A stretch of DNA of 64,000 nucleotides from Actinospica sp035493475. Its GTDB lineage: Bacteria; Actinomycetota; Actinomycetes; Streptomycetales; Catenulisporaceae. The stretch covers positions 124,001 through 188,000 of the forward strand of contig DATJIF010000170.1 in NCBI GenBank assembly GCA_035493475.1, in the 5' to 3' direction. The position numbers were made by a program, and so were the translations under genes. Every line of letters begins with the position of its first letter. The first letter of the stretch is position 1. The notes beneath the pieces are model-generated. The model ran no database searches. It was not told the DNA's origin and worked only from the letters and a program-made list of their open reading frames with translations. Shown here one piece after another: positions 31,690 through 40,958 of the stretch.

Positions 31690-32496
31690 ATGCGTACTCT
31701 GCTTCGCCGTTCCGCGGTCCCGGTCATCCAGGTCACGCTGCTGGTCGCGCTGCTCGGCGCCTGGCAGGTCGCGGTGGACACCAAGAGCATCAGCGAGTTC
31801 TTCTTCGGCTCGCCCACCGGCACGTTCCGCGAGCTGTACGAGTGGATCCGGCGCGGCACCGTGCAGGGCCCGCTCTGGCAGCAGGCCTGGGTGACGCTGC
31901 AGGAGACGCTGATCGGCTTCGGCTTCGGCGTGGTGCTCGGCGTGCTGCTGGGCATGGCGCTGGGCCGGATCCCGTTCCTGGCGCGCGTGTTCAACGTCTA
32001 CATCGGCACGCTGAACTCGGTGCCGCGCATCGTGCTCGGCTCGGTGTTCATCATCTGGTTCGGCCTCGGCATGGGCTCGAAGATCGCGCTCGCCGTCGTG
32101 CTGGTGTTCTTCAGCGTGTTCTTCAACGCCTTCCAGGGCGCGCGGGACGTGGACCAGGGGCTGATCGCGAACGCGCGGATCCTGGGCGCGAGCCGCGGGT
32201 CCGTCACGCTGCACGTCGTGCTGCCCTCGGCGTTCAGCTGGATCATCGCCAGCCTGCGGGTCGCGTTCGGGCTGGCCATCACCGGCGCCGTGGTCGGGGA
32301 GATCCTCGGCGCCACGCAGGGTCTCGGCCTGCTGATCGAGCAGTCGCAGGGCAACTTCGACCCGGACGGGGTGTACGCGGGGCTCGTCGTCACCACGCTG
32401 CTCGCCGCCCTCGCGGAGGGCCTGATCACGGTCTTGGAACGCCGGCTGCTGCGGTGGAAGCCGCGCGGACGGCCTTCCGGTCCCACCCACACCTGA
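31690..32496 (+). CDS. ABC transporter permease, SsuC-like
   Basis: A 268-residue membrane protein with about six helices. The EAA loop is NARILGASRGSVTLHVVLPSAFSWIIASLRVAFGLAI (about 160-196). FFFGSPTGTFRELYEWI and GTLNSVPRIVLGSVFIIWFGLGMGSKIAL are standard for this permease group. It starts 1 base after the ATPase stop codon and is probably translated by coupling. Channel subunit of the second NMT1/SsuA-type importer in the window. Confidence 0.94.
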   Translation: MRTLLRRSAVPVIQVTLLVALLGAWQVAVDTKSISEFFFGSPTGTFRELYEWIRRGTVQGPLWQQAWVTLQETLIGFGFGVVLGVLLGMALGRIPFLARVFNVYIGTLNSVPRIVLGSVFIIWFGLGMGSKIALAVVLVFFSVFFNAFQGARDVDQGLIANARILGASRGSVTLHVVLPSAFSWIIASLRVAFGLAITGAVVGEILGATQGLGLLIEQSQGNFDPDGVYAGLVVTTLLAALAEGLITVLERRLLRWKPRGRPSGPTHT

Positions 32497-32517
32497 CGAG
32501 AGACTCGGAGCCCACCG

Positions 32518-33576
32518 ATGCATCGCGCACGTATGAGAAACCTGACGATATCCCTGCTCGCGGCCGCTTCCCTGGCCGCCGCGGGGTGCTCCAGCAGTTC
32601 GGGCACGCAGCAGAACGCGGCGTCCGTCTCGGATCCGGCGACGGTCACCATCGCCGTCTCCAACGTGACGAACGCGACCTACCTGTCGCTGGTGCTCGCG
32701 CAGCAGCTCGGCTACTTCACGAAGCAGGGCGTCACGGTGAAGGTGGTCAACACCAGCACCGGCGCCCAGAACTGGCAGGACATGCTCTCGCACCAGGCCG
32801 ACGGCGTGATCGGGTTCTACGACCACAACATCGACCTGCGGGCCAAGGGCGTCTCGACCGAGTCGGTCATCCAGCTGAACCAGGCCCCCGGCATGGTCGA
32901 GCTCGTGCGCACCGACGAGGCGTCCGCGATCACGTCGCCCGCGCAGGAGTCGGGCAAGAAGCTCGGCATCACCGGCCTGGGCAGCTCGACGCAGTTCGTC
33001 GCCGACTACCTGGCCGTGCACAACGGCGTGACGCTCAGCAACCTGCATCCGGTCAACGTCGGCGCGGGCTCCACGTTCGTCGCGGCGATGAAGAACGATG
33101 AGATCGACGTCGGCGTCACGACGGAGCCGACGGTGTCCGCGCTGCTGGCGAAGAAGGCGGCGAAGATCATCGTGGACCTGCGCTCGGTCAGCGGCACGCA
33201 GGCGGCGCTCGGCGGACCGTACCCGGGCACCGCGCTGTCGTTCGAGACCGCGTACGTGCAGAAGAACAAGGCGACCGTGCAGAAGATGGTGAACGCGCTG
33301 GTGGAGGCGCTGGGCTACATCCAGACGCACTCGGCCGCGCAGATCGCCGCGGTGGTGCCCTCGACGTACTACGGCGCGGCGGGCAAGACCGCGTACCAGG
33401 AGGCGCTGGCCAACGAGATCGGGATGTTCAGCCCGACCGGCCTGATGCCCGCCGACGGGCCGCAGAGCGTGGACCGGGTGCTGTCGGCCTTCGACCCGGT
33501 GGTCGAAGGCCGCAACGTGGACCTGTCGCTGACGTACACGGACTCGTTCGTGCAGGCGGCGTCCGCTAGCCAGTGA
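32518..33576 (+). CDS. NMT1/SsuA-family substrate-binding lipoprotein
   Basis: A 352-residue binding protein with a lipoprotein signal (NLTISLLAAASLAAAGC, lipobox LAAAGC with Cys about residue 24). The mature protein has the two-lobed pattern VTIAVSNVTNATYLSLVLAQQLGYFTKQGVTVKVV and KLGITGLGSSTQFVADYLAVHNGV, then MKNDEIDVGVTTEPTVSALLAKKAAKIIVDL. This family binds nitrate, sulfonates, riboflavin- or thiamine-precursor-type ligands; the ligand is not deducible. Its last 11 bases overlap the end of the convergent methyltransferase gene. Confidence 0.92.
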   Translation: MHRARMRNLTISLLAAASLAAAGCSSSSGTQQNAASVSDPATVTIAVSNVTNATYLSLVLAQQLGYFTKQGVTVKVVNTSTGAQNWQDMLSHQADGVIGFYDHNIDLRAKGVSTESVIQLNQAPGMVELVRTDEASAITSPAQESGKKLGITGLGSSTQFVADYLAVHNGVTLSNLHPVNVGAGSTFVAAMKNDEIDVGVTTEPTVSALLAKKAAKIIVDLRSVSGTQAALGGPYPGTALSFETAYVQKNKATVQKMVNALVEALGYIQTHSAAQIAAVVPSTYYGAAGKTAYQEALANEIGMFSPTGLMPADGPQSVDRVLSAFDPVVEGRNVDLSLTYTDSFVQAASASQ

Positions 33577-34348
33577 CCGTGGCGCGCCACATGTGACAGA
33601 CCATCGGCAGCGCGACGAGCGCGTCCTCCCGGTCCTCGGCCGGGGCGACGCGCTCGTCGGCGTGCACATAGTCGATCAGTTCCCTGAGCATCTCGGGCTT
33701 GCGGTCCTCCGGCGCGGAGATGAACGAGCCGTACGTGGTCATCAGCCGGGCGATCTCCTCCTTGGTCAGCTCCGCGTCCCAGCGGATGTCGGCGGTCTCG
33801 ACCCGGCCGAAGCGAGCGGCGTCCGGCAGCCACGGTTCGGCCATGAAGTACCGGATCCGCTCGTCCACGTAGTCGTCGCCGCCGGTGATGCGCTTGCGGG
33901 CCTCCTCGAGATCGGCGACCCAGGGCACGGTGCGGTCCCGCCGGTTCCAGACGAGGACGAGCTTGCCGCCGGGTCGCAGCACCCTGGCGAGCTCGGGCAG
34001 CGCGGCGTCGGGATCCATCCAGTGCCAGGCCGAGGCGACGACGACCGCGTCCACGGCGTCGTCCGGCAGCGGGATGCGCTCGGCGGTGCCCTCGTGCGTC
34101 TCGGCCTCGGGGCAGCCCTCGGCGAGCACGGACAGCATCCGGGTGTCGGGATCGACCGCGTAGACCTTGGCCGCCCGGCCGACCAGCCGCCTGGTCATCG
34201 CCCCGGTCCCGGCGCCGAGGTCGAGCACCGCATCGACGCCGCCGGGCAGCAGCCGGTCGACCACCTCGTCGGGGACGCCCACCCGGTACCGGTCGTACTC
34301 CCCCGCCGCCGCGCCGAACGACGTCGCGCGCACTGTCTCAGAAGTCAT
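33566..34348 (-). CDS. SAM-dependent class I methyltransferase
   Basis: A 260-residue methyltransferase: motif I VLDLGAGTGAMTR (about 41-53), the acidic end of strand 2 VYAVDPD, then DAVDAVVVASAWHWMDPDAALPELARVLRPGGKLVLVWN, typical of the UbiE/Methyltransf_11 group. The acceptor substrate is unknown. The ATG at 34348 lies 2 bases after the aminotransferase stop codon; GTG 34357 and TTG 34354 are alternatives that overlap it. It is co-directional with, and probably in one operon with, the class V aminotransferase. Confidence 0.88.
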   Translation of the reverse strand: MTSETVRATSFGAAAGEYDRYRVGVPDEVVDRLLPGGVDAVLDLGAGTGAMTRRLVGRAAKVYAVDPDTRMLSVLAEGCPEAETHEGTAERIPLPDDAVDAVVVASAWHWMDPDAALPELARVLRPGGKLVLVWNRRDRTVPWVADLEEARKRITGGDDYVDERIRYFMAEPWLPDAARFGRVETADIRWDAELTKEEIARLMTTYGSFISAPEDRKPEMLRELIDYVHADERVAPAEDREDALVALPMVCHMWRATVTG

Positions 34349-34350
34349 AC

Positions 34351-35787
34351 TCAACACCGTAGTCGAGGTGCCAGGCTGGTGGCAGCGGCCTCGGCCGGCC
34401 GGTCCCGGTATTCGTGCTCGACGAAACCGAGAAACCCGTCGAGGTCGGAAGGCGCGGACGCGATGCCCAGCGAGACGCGGACGGCGCCGCCGGAGGGCAT
34501 GCCGAGTTCGGCGAGGTAGTCGTCCAGGGTGGCGCCGCCCATCCGGCCGATCGCCGAGCCGCGCAGCAGCCGGCGGGAGATCCGGAAGGCCTCCTCACCG
34601 GCGCCGGGGTTGCAGAAGCAGCCGGTGCGCAACGAGATTCCGCGGGCAGCGGAGTCCCGGCCGACGGCGCGTTCGTCGACGACCCTGCCGTCCGGGTCGA
34701 GCACGTTGAGCGCGACGGTGCCGCCGCGCCGGTCGGTGTCTTCGGGCCCGTAGACGCGCACGAGCGGCGCGCCGTTGCCGTGTCGCAGGGCACGCAGTCC
34801 GTCGAGCAGGCGGCCGGTGAGTTCCGCGACGTGCGCGGCGACGGCGGACAGGCCCACGGAGGCGATGTGGTCGAGGCCGGTGGCGACGTCGGGGATGGAC
34901 AGGAAGTTGAGCGTGCCGTCCTCGAAGGCCGACTCGTCCTCGGCCATCCGGTGCCAGCCGCCCTGCGCGCTGACCACGTGGATCGTGCCGCCGGAGAACC
35001 AGGGGCGGCGCAGCCGGGCGAGCGAGTCGCGGCGCGCGATCAGGGCGCCGACGCCGGTCGGGTAGCCGAAGACCTTGTACCAGCTCGCGGTGACGAAGTC
35101 CGGCTTGACCCGGCGCAGGTCGAGCGTCCCGGTGGGCAGGTAGGCGGCGGCGTCCAGCAGCACGCTGTAGCCGCGGTCGTGCGCCAGTTCGATCCAGTCC
35201 AGCGAGTGCCGGACGCCGGTGAAGTTGCTCTGCGCCGGGTACGCGAGCAGCCCGGAGCGCCCGGCCCGCTTTCCGGCGAGCGCGGCGGCCAGCGCGTCGG
35301 CGCCGATCCGCAGGTCCGGGGTGTCGAAGGGCACGTACACGACGTCGGCGCCGCCGGCCCGGGCGAACTCGCGCAGGCCGTTGACCGAGTTGTGATTGTC
35401 CAGCGGCAGCACCAGGCGGCCGCCGCGCCGGAACGGGAAGGCCTCGCCGACCAGCCGGCAGGCGCCGGTCGCGTTCTGGGTGAACACCACCGCGTACTCG
35501 GCCGGGTCGGCGGACAGGTGCTCCAGGATCCGCTCCCGGGTGCTCTCGACCAGCTCGGTGGACGCGCGCGAGGTGGGGTTCTCCGAGTGCGGGTTCCCGT
35601 AGCAGCCCGCGGTGATCCGGTCCTGGTGGGCGGCGAGCTGGGAGCGCGCGGGCAGCCCGGCGCCGGTGTAGTCGAGGTAGATGTGGCCCTGATCGTCGAG
35701 GTACGCGTACTCGTCGGCGCGCAACCGGGCGAAGCGCTCAGCGGCCGCATGTCCGTGGCCTGTCGATTTCTCCATGCTACTGCTCAT
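34351..35787 (-). CDS. Class V PLP aminotransferase, Mo-cofactor-sulfurase type
   Basis: A 478-residue PLP enzyme. The motifs follow the N-terminal domain of Mo-cofactor sulfurase: YLDYTGAGL near residue 35, YGNPHSENPTSRAS, the VVFTQNATGACRLVGEAFPF segment, the HNSVNGLREFA segment, the PLP lysine in SWYKVFGYPTGVGALIARRD, FSGGTI, FEDGTLNFLSIPDVATGLDHI and the persulfide-type cysteines in RTGCFCNPGAGEEAF. These enzymes take sulfur from cysteine to a Cys persulfide and pass it on. The C-terminal MOSC part of eukaryotic MoCo sulfurase is absent. ATG 35787 or 35775 are both possible starts. The window's NarG is a Mo enzyme of a class that does not need this sulfuration, so a different target is likely. 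Confidence 0.85.
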   Translation of the reverse strand: MSSSMEKSTGHGHAAAERFARLRADEYAYLDDQGHIYLDYTGAGLPARSQLAAHQDRITAGCYGNPHSENPTSRASTELVESTRERILEHLSADPAEYAVVFTQNATGACRLVGEAFPFRRGGRLVLPLDNHNSVNGLREFARAGGADVVYVPFDTPDLRIGADALAAALAGKRAGRSGLLAYPAQSNFTGVRHSLDWIELAHDRGYSVLLDAAAYLPTGTLDLRRVKPDFVTASWYKVFGYPTGVGALIARRDSLARLRRPWFSGGTIHVVSAQGGWHRMAEDESAFEDGTLNFLSIPDVATGLDHIASVGLSAVAAHVAELTGRLLDGLRALRHGNGAPLVRVYGPEDTDRRGGTVALNVLDPDGRVVDERAVGRDSAARGISLRTGCFCNPGAGEEAFRISRRLLRGSAIGRMGGATLDDYLAELGMPSGGAVRVSLGIASAPSDLDGFLGFVEHEYRDRPAEAAATSLAPRLRC

Positions 35788-35878
35788 ACGGGTGCCCCCG
35801 CCGATCTTCACGCGGAATCGCCTTTTGCCTAGAGTGTGAGCTGGTTTGTCAGAGTACGAAAGGTGGAGGTGGCGCCGG

Positions 35879-37483
35879 ATGGGCGCACAGGGCCTGCGTA
35901 TCGAGGCGCGCGGACTGGTCGCGCGACGGGCCGGCGGTCGGGCTCTGCTGGACGGCGTGGACGTCGACGTGCCGCCGGGCGCGGTGCTGGCGGTCGCCGG
36001 GCCGAGCGGGGCGGGGAAGACCACCCTGCTGGGCGAGCTGGCGGCCGGGCACCCGGCGGGGAGCATCGGCTTCGTGCCGCAGGACGACATCGTCCACCTG
36101 GATCTTGCCCTGTCCAGGACACTGATATACGCGGCACGGCTGAGACTTCCGCGCGATTCCGGCGCGGACGCGGTGGCGGCGGCCGTCGCGCGGGTGCTGG
36201 CGGCGCTCGGCCTGGAGGCGTTGGCCGATCGGCGGGTGGGTTCGCTGTCCGGCGGTGAACGCAAGCGGGCGAGCATCGCGGTCGAACTGCTGACGCAACC
36301 ACGTGCCCTGTTTCTCGACGAACCGACGTCAGGGCTCGATCCCGCGGCCGCGGCCCGGCTGATGGTCCTGCTGCGCGACCTGGCACGCAGCGGTACGACC
36401 GTCGTGCTGACGACGCACAATCCGGCCGATCTCTCGCATGCCGACGCGGTGGCGTTCCTCGCGGCGGGCAAGCTGCTCTATCGCGGCGCGCCCGGAGAAC
36501 TGGCCGCGGCCTTCGACGTGGCGAGCATCGAAGAGGTCTACGGCATCGACCCGGCCGACGTGCCCTCCGCCCCCGCGCTGCCTCCGCCCACGCCGCCCGC
36601 TCCCGTCGAGTCCGCGGCCCAGCAGAAGTCGCGGGCGCCCGGCGCGCTGCGGCAGTGGTGGCTGCTCACGCAGCGCTCCGCCGCGATCCTGACCCGCAAC
36701 AGGCTCTCGGCGGCGGTCGTCGTCGGCTCGCCGATCATGATCGCCGCGATGTTCGCGATGCTGTTCCGGCCGCACGCCTTCGATCCGGCGCACGACAATC
36801 CGGGCAGCTCGGCGATGATCATGTTCTGGATCGCGTTCGGCGCGTTTTTCTTCGGACTGACTTACGGGCTGCTGCAGATCTGCACCGAACTGGCGATCGT
36901 GCGCCGGGAACGCCGTACGGTGCTGCGCCTCGGGCCGTATCTGGCCTCGAAGATCGCGCTGCTGCTCCCGGTCCTGGCGGCCGCCGACGCATTGCTGCTG
37001 CTGATTCTGCGCGCCACGGACCGGCTGCCGTCGGCGAGTGCGGGCGTCTACGGGTCCTTGTTCCTGACGACCGTGCTCGCCTCGGCCGCCGCGCTCACCC
37101 TCGGCCTGCTCGCGTCGGCGGCCGTGTCCGAGCCGAGTCAGGCCACGTTGATGCTCCCGCTGCTGTGCTTCCCGCAGGTGCTCTTCTCGGGCGCGTTCGT
37201 GCCCGTGCCGCAGATGGGCATCGTCGGCTCGGCGATCAGCTGGGCGATGACGAACCGCTGGGCGTACGAGGCGCTCGGCCGCGGCGTCGGTCTCAATGCC
37301 CTGTGGGCGCACGGCTCGTCCCCGCTCGGTCCGCCGCTGCTCGCCTCGTACGGCGCCACCTTCTCCGGTTCGGCGGTGCAGGGCTGGGCCTGGCTCGGCG
37401 GCTTCGCGCTGCTCTTCCTCGCGCTGACCTGGTACGTCTTGGCCCGCAAGTGTCGTTCACATCCTGTCAGTGGATCTCTCTAG
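35879..37483 (+). CDS. ABCG-type exporter half-transporter (ATPase fused to permease)
   Basis: A 534-residue protein. The N-terminal ATPase has Walker A GPSGAGKTT (about 41-49), signature LSGGERKRASIAVELL (about 125-140), Walker B LFLDEPTSGLD and H-loop LTTHNPADL. A Pro-rich linker (about 240-262) leads to an ABC2-type membrane domain with six helices (about 290-525), containing SEPSQATLMLPLLCFPQVLFSGAFVPV. Order ATPase then permease is that of the ABCG (WBC) family, which exports lipids or drugs. The ATG at 35879 is chosen because AGGTGGAGG lies upstream; a TTG at 35846 is possible. It is divergent from the aminotransferase with a 91-base spacer. Confidence 0.92.
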   Translation: MGAQGLRIEARGLVARRAGGRALLDGVDVDVPPGAVLAVAGPSGAGKTTLLGELAAGHPAGSIGFVPQDDIVHLDLALSRTLIYAARLRLPRDSGADAVAAAVARVLAALGLEALADRRVGSLSGGERKRASIAVELLTQPRALFLDEPTSGLDPAAAARLMVLLRDLARSGTTVVLTTHNPADLSHADAVAFLAAGKLLYRGAPGELAAAFDVASIEEVYGIDPADVPSAPALPPPTPPAPVESAAQQKSRAPGALRQWWLLTQRSAAILTRNRLSAAVVVGSPIMIAAMFAMLFRPHAFDPAHDNPGSSAMIMFWIAFGAFFFGLTYGLLQICTELAIVRRERRTVLRLGPYLASKIALLLPVLAAADALLLLILRATDRLPSASAGVYGSLFLTTVLASAAALTLGLLASAAVSEPSQATLMLPLLCFPQVLFSGAFVPVPQMGIVGSAISWAMTNRWAYEALGRGVGLNALWAHGSSPLGPPLLASYGATFSGSAVQGWAWLGGFALLFLALTWYVLARKCRSHPVSGSL

Positions 37484-37522
37484 GATGTCGCCCAAGAGAG
37501 AGGCCGGACAGGGAGGGGCGAC

Positions 37523-40500
37523 GTGCGAGACGTGGTCGACGTCGAGGACGAGGAGCGCTTCGTCGTGCCGCGGGAGTGGCACGAGGCGATCCATCCGCGG
37601 CATGGGGCGATACCCGCGGGCGTAGCGATACACGTCCCCGAACACACGGGTTCGACCGCCGAGTGGGACGCGCTGCTCGAATCGCTCTCCCCGAACGACA
37701 TCGAGAAGTGCGCGTCGAACGCCAGGACCCTTCCGGCCGCGGCCGAGGCGCTGCGCGAGCACCTGGCCGGGAAGCCGTCGCCGGCGAGCGCCGCCGCCCT
37801 GCTGGTGCTGCTCGAACGCTCGAACCTCAAGATCGACCCGGTCACACACGTCGATGCGTGGGTCACGGCGCACGGCCTGCGCTTCGCGGCCGCCGCGACC
37901 GTCTGGTCCTGCGTGCTGACCTGCGGATGGGACTCGCACGTCGCGGACCGCTTCGTGTACGAGGTCGGATACGACGGCCTGGCGGGCAATCGGCTCGGGG
38001 TCCTGCGGCGGACGCGCGGCTACCTCGCGGCGGCGGACGACACTATATATAAGGCCGTCGTCGAGGATCTCGCGGAACTGCGCGCGGAGCTCCGGGAGCG
38101 CGTCGTCGTCTCCTACCTGCTGCCCACGGAGGCGCAGTGGCTCTCCGAGGTCTGCGAGCGCGTGGGCAGGGCGCGGCTCACGAAGTCCAAGTGGGCTCCG
38201 TGGACGAGGCTGATGCAGTGCTCGATCACCACGGAGGCGGACCTGGCGGCGCTCCGCAAGCGTGCCCCGTTCCAGGTCAACTACAGCGAGCTGGGCGTGA
38301 TCGCCACCGCGACGGCGTCCCTGGGCGTTGCCGCGGTGCCGCTGTTCCCGCAGGTCCTCGACGGCAACTCGACCGCGGAGACGAAGCGGAACGCGCTGGA
38401 CGCCCTCGCGCGGATCCCGTCCGACGCGGCGTTCGCCGAGCTCGTCGCGCGGCTGAACGTGAAGCTCGTGCAGAAGTACGTGATGGAGGCCGCGCACCGC
38501 TTCCCGCGCCGTGCGATGCGGCTGCTCGCCAGGCTCGCGGCGACCGGGGACGAGGCGGCCGAGACCGCGCAGCGCCTGCTCACGACGCTGCTGAAGCAGT
38601 ACCCGGATCTGGTCGAGGACGTCCGCTTCGTCGTCTCCGCGCCGGAGCTCGTGCTCGTGGACCAGCTGCGCGTGCAGATCCAGGGGCGGCCGGTCGCGCC
38701 GGACTCCGCGCTGCCGGACCTGCTGGTCGATCCGCCGTGGACCGCGAAACAGCCCCGTGCGACGAACCTCCGGTCGCCGTTCGCGCTCCAGGCGCCCGCG
38801 ATCAGCCGGGTGGACTGGCTGCCCGGCGAGCAGGCCGAGTTCGACCGGATCGACCCGGCCGAGACGAACGTGGACTGGGAGAAGGTCCTCGACTCGATCG
38901 AGAAGAACGGGTCCAGCCGCCAGGACATCTGGGACCGGGTCGCGCTGCTCGTCGCGCCGGAGGACCGGGCCCGCGCGGCGCTCAAGCACCTGCGCAACCA
39001 GTCCTACGACGCGGACAAGGTGTGGGCGTGGGGCTCGCTGCTCGGGCGCTTCGGGATCGACGTGCTCGAACCGATGCTCTACACGCCGAAGCGCGGCACG
39101 CCGCTGACCAACCGCAGCGCGGTGTTCCAGCCGATCGTGGACCTGCGCGTGGCACGGCTGATGGCGGACTGGATGCTGCGGCTCAAGACCGTGCGCGCCG
39201 ACGCCCGCAGCTGGTTCGAGCGGCACACCGAGGACGCGGCGACGCTGCTGATCCCGGACGCGCTGGGGACCGACAAGGCGCTGCGGCCCGGAGCGGAGGC
39301 CGCGCTGCGGTATCTCGCCCTCAACCTCGGGTTCGACGTCGTGGCGGTCGCCGAGCGCGGGTACGGCGCGGAGGCCGCGGCCCGGGTCGGCGAGGTCGTC
39401 GCGGTCGACCGGCTCGACCTGCTGCCCGCGCGCATGCCGAAGCTCCCGGCCTGGCTGCTGGAGACGCATCTGCCGCAGATCCTGCTGCGGGACCGGAGCG
39501 CGGGGATATCCGAGCAGGCCACGCAGCACGTGATGGCGATGCTCGCGATCTCCAGGCCGGGCGATCCGTACGCGGGCCTGGAAGTGGTGCGGCAGTTCGC
39601 CGATCCGGCCTCGCTCGCCGCGTTCGCGCAGGCGCTGCTGGCCGCGTGGCGCACGGCCGACTACCCGAGCGATCACGCGTGGATCCTCACCGCTCAGGGC
39701 ACGATCGGCGACGCGGAGACCGTGCGCCGCCTCGTGCCGCTGATGGTCGCCTGGCCGCGCGAGAACGGGCATCATCGCGCGGTCGCGGGGCTCGATGTGA
39801 TGGTCGACGTCGGGGACGACGCGGCGCTGTTCCAGGTCTACCGCTTCGCGACGGCGACCGGGATCGACACGACTCCCGAGGAGGGCGAGGACGAGCCCGA
39901 GCTCCAGCTCGACCACCTCGTGCAGACGCAGCCGCGCAAGGGCCTCAAGCGGCAGGCCCAGCAGCGGATCGCGCGCACGGCGGCGTTGCGCGGCCTGACG
40001 GTCGATCAGCTCGCGGACCGGCTGCTGCCGGACCTCGGCCTCGACGAGTCGGGCGCGGCGTGGCTGGACTACGGGCTGCGCCGGTTCCGCGTCACGTTCG
40101 ATGAGCAGTCGAAGCCGCAGGTCATCGACGAATCGCGGGTGACGTTCGCGGAGTTGCCGATGCCCGGCGAGGCGGACGACGCGGAGCTCGCGGCCGCCGC
40201 ACGCGAACGGCTGGAGGCGCTGACCGAGGACGTGCAGGCCGTCGTGGCGCACGCCGTGACGCGCTTCGAGTCGGGCATGGCACTCGGCCGGTCGTGGAGC
40301 GCCGAGGAGTTCCGCACGCTGCTGCACCAGCATCCGGTGCTGTGGCGGGTGGTGCGCGGCGTGGTCTGGCTGAGCGAGATCGAGGGCGTGACCACGGCGT
40401 TCCGCGTGGCCGAGGACGGCGGCTTCGCAGACGTCGATGACGAGCTGTTCGAGCTGCCGGAGCAGTGCGCGGTCCGCGTGGCGCATCCGCTGCAACTCGG

Positions 40501-40951
40501 CGCGGACCTGTCCACGTGGTCGGAGCTGTTCGCGGACTACGAGATCGTGCAGCCCTTCGCGCAGCTCGGCCGCGCCATCAACACGCTGACGGAGGCGGAG
40601 CGGGCCGGTGCGCCGTTCAGCCGCTTCAGCAACGTGAACGTGCCGGTCGAGGAGGTCCGCGGGCTGTTCAAGCGCGGCTGGGAGCTCGTCGGCTCGCGCA
40701 ACTACAGCACCGACGACTTCCTGAAGCGGCCCACGCTGGACGGCCGCTGGCTGTTCGTCGGCATCTACCCGGGCCTCGGCGACGGCTTCGCGGACGAGTA
40801 CCTGTCGAAGCAGCGGCTCGGGCACGTCGTCCTGCACGACACCGCCTCGCTGGGCGCCGCGAAGAGCGCCACGACGTCCTCCGGCCTGCACGACCTCGAC
40901 CCGCTGACCGTCTCCGAGCTCATCGGCGACCTGAGCCGCATGATGATTTGA
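37523..40951 (+). CDS. DUF4132 (MolR/YehI-like) HEAT-repeat protein
   Basis: A 1142-residue soluble protein. The body (about 80-760) is mostly helical repeats of HEAT type (NALDALARIPSDAAFAELVARLN; QHVMAMLAISRPG). Residues about 790-1000 carry the DUF4132 region: KGLKRQAQQRIARTAALRGLTVDQLADRLLPDLGLDESG, then YGLRRFRVTFDEQSKPQVID and the HPVLWRVVRGVVWL segment. The end is PLTVSELIGDLSRMM. E. coli MolR and YehI share the domain. No enzymatic motif visible. GTG 37523 has GGGAGGGG upstream. First gene of a five-gene operon with MoxR ATPase, DUF5682, VWA and SWIM genes; likely a large substrate-handling or scaffold partner of the ATPase, which is inference. Confidence 0.85.
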   Translation: MRDVVDVEDEERFVVPREWHEAIHPRHGAIPAGVAIHVPEHTGSTAEWDALLESLSPNDIEKCASNARTLPAAAEALREHLAGKPSPASAAALLVLLERSNLKIDPVTHVDAWVTAHGLRFAAAATVWSCVLTCGWDSHVADRFVYEVGYDGLAGNRLGVLRRTRGYLAAADDTIYKAVVEDLAELRAELRERVVVSYLLPTEAQWLSEVCERVGRARLTKSKWAPWTRLMQCSITTEADLAALRKRAPFQVNYSELGVIATATASLGVAAVPLFPQVLDGNSTAETKRNALDALARIPSDAAFAELVARLNVKLVQKYVMEAAHRFPRRAMRLLARLAATGDEAAETAQRLLTTLLKQYPDLVEDVRFVVSAPELVLVDQLRVQIQGRPVAPDSALPDLLVDPPWTAKQPRATNLRSPFALQAPAISRVDWLPGEQAEFDRIDPAETNVDWEKVLDSIEKNGSSRQDIWDRVALLVAPEDRARAALKHLRNQSYDADKVWAWGSLLGRFGIDVLEPMLYTPKRGTPLTNRSAVFQPIVDLRVARLMADWMLRLKTVRADARSWFERHTEDAATLLIPDALGTDKALRPGAEAALRYLALNLGFDVVAVAERGYGAEAAARVGEVVAVDRLDLLPARMPKLPAWLLETHLPQILLRDRSAGISEQATQHVMAMLAISRPGDPYAGLEVVRQFADPASLAAFAQALLAAWRTADYPSDHAWILTAQGTIGDAETVRRLVPLMVAWPRENGHHRAVAGLDVMVDVGDDAALFQVYRFATATGIDTTPEEGEDEPELQLDHLVQTQPRKGLKRQAQQRIARTAALRGLTVDQLADRLLPDLGLDESGAAWLDYGLRRFRVTFDEQSKPQVIDESRVTFAELPMPGEADDAELAAAARERLEALTEDVQAVVAHAVTRFESGMALGRSWSAEEFRTLLHQHPVLWRVVRGVVWLSEIEGVTTAFRVAEDGGFADVDDELFELPEQCAVRVAHPLQLGADLSTWSELFADYEIVQPFAQLGRAINTLTEAERAGAPFSRFSNVNVPVEEVRGLFKRGWELVGSRNYSTDDFLKRPTLDGRWLFVGIYPGLGDGFADEYLSKQRLGHVVLHDTASLGAAKSATTSSGLHDLDPLTVSELIGDLSRMMI

Positions 40952-40958
40952 GGCCCCG

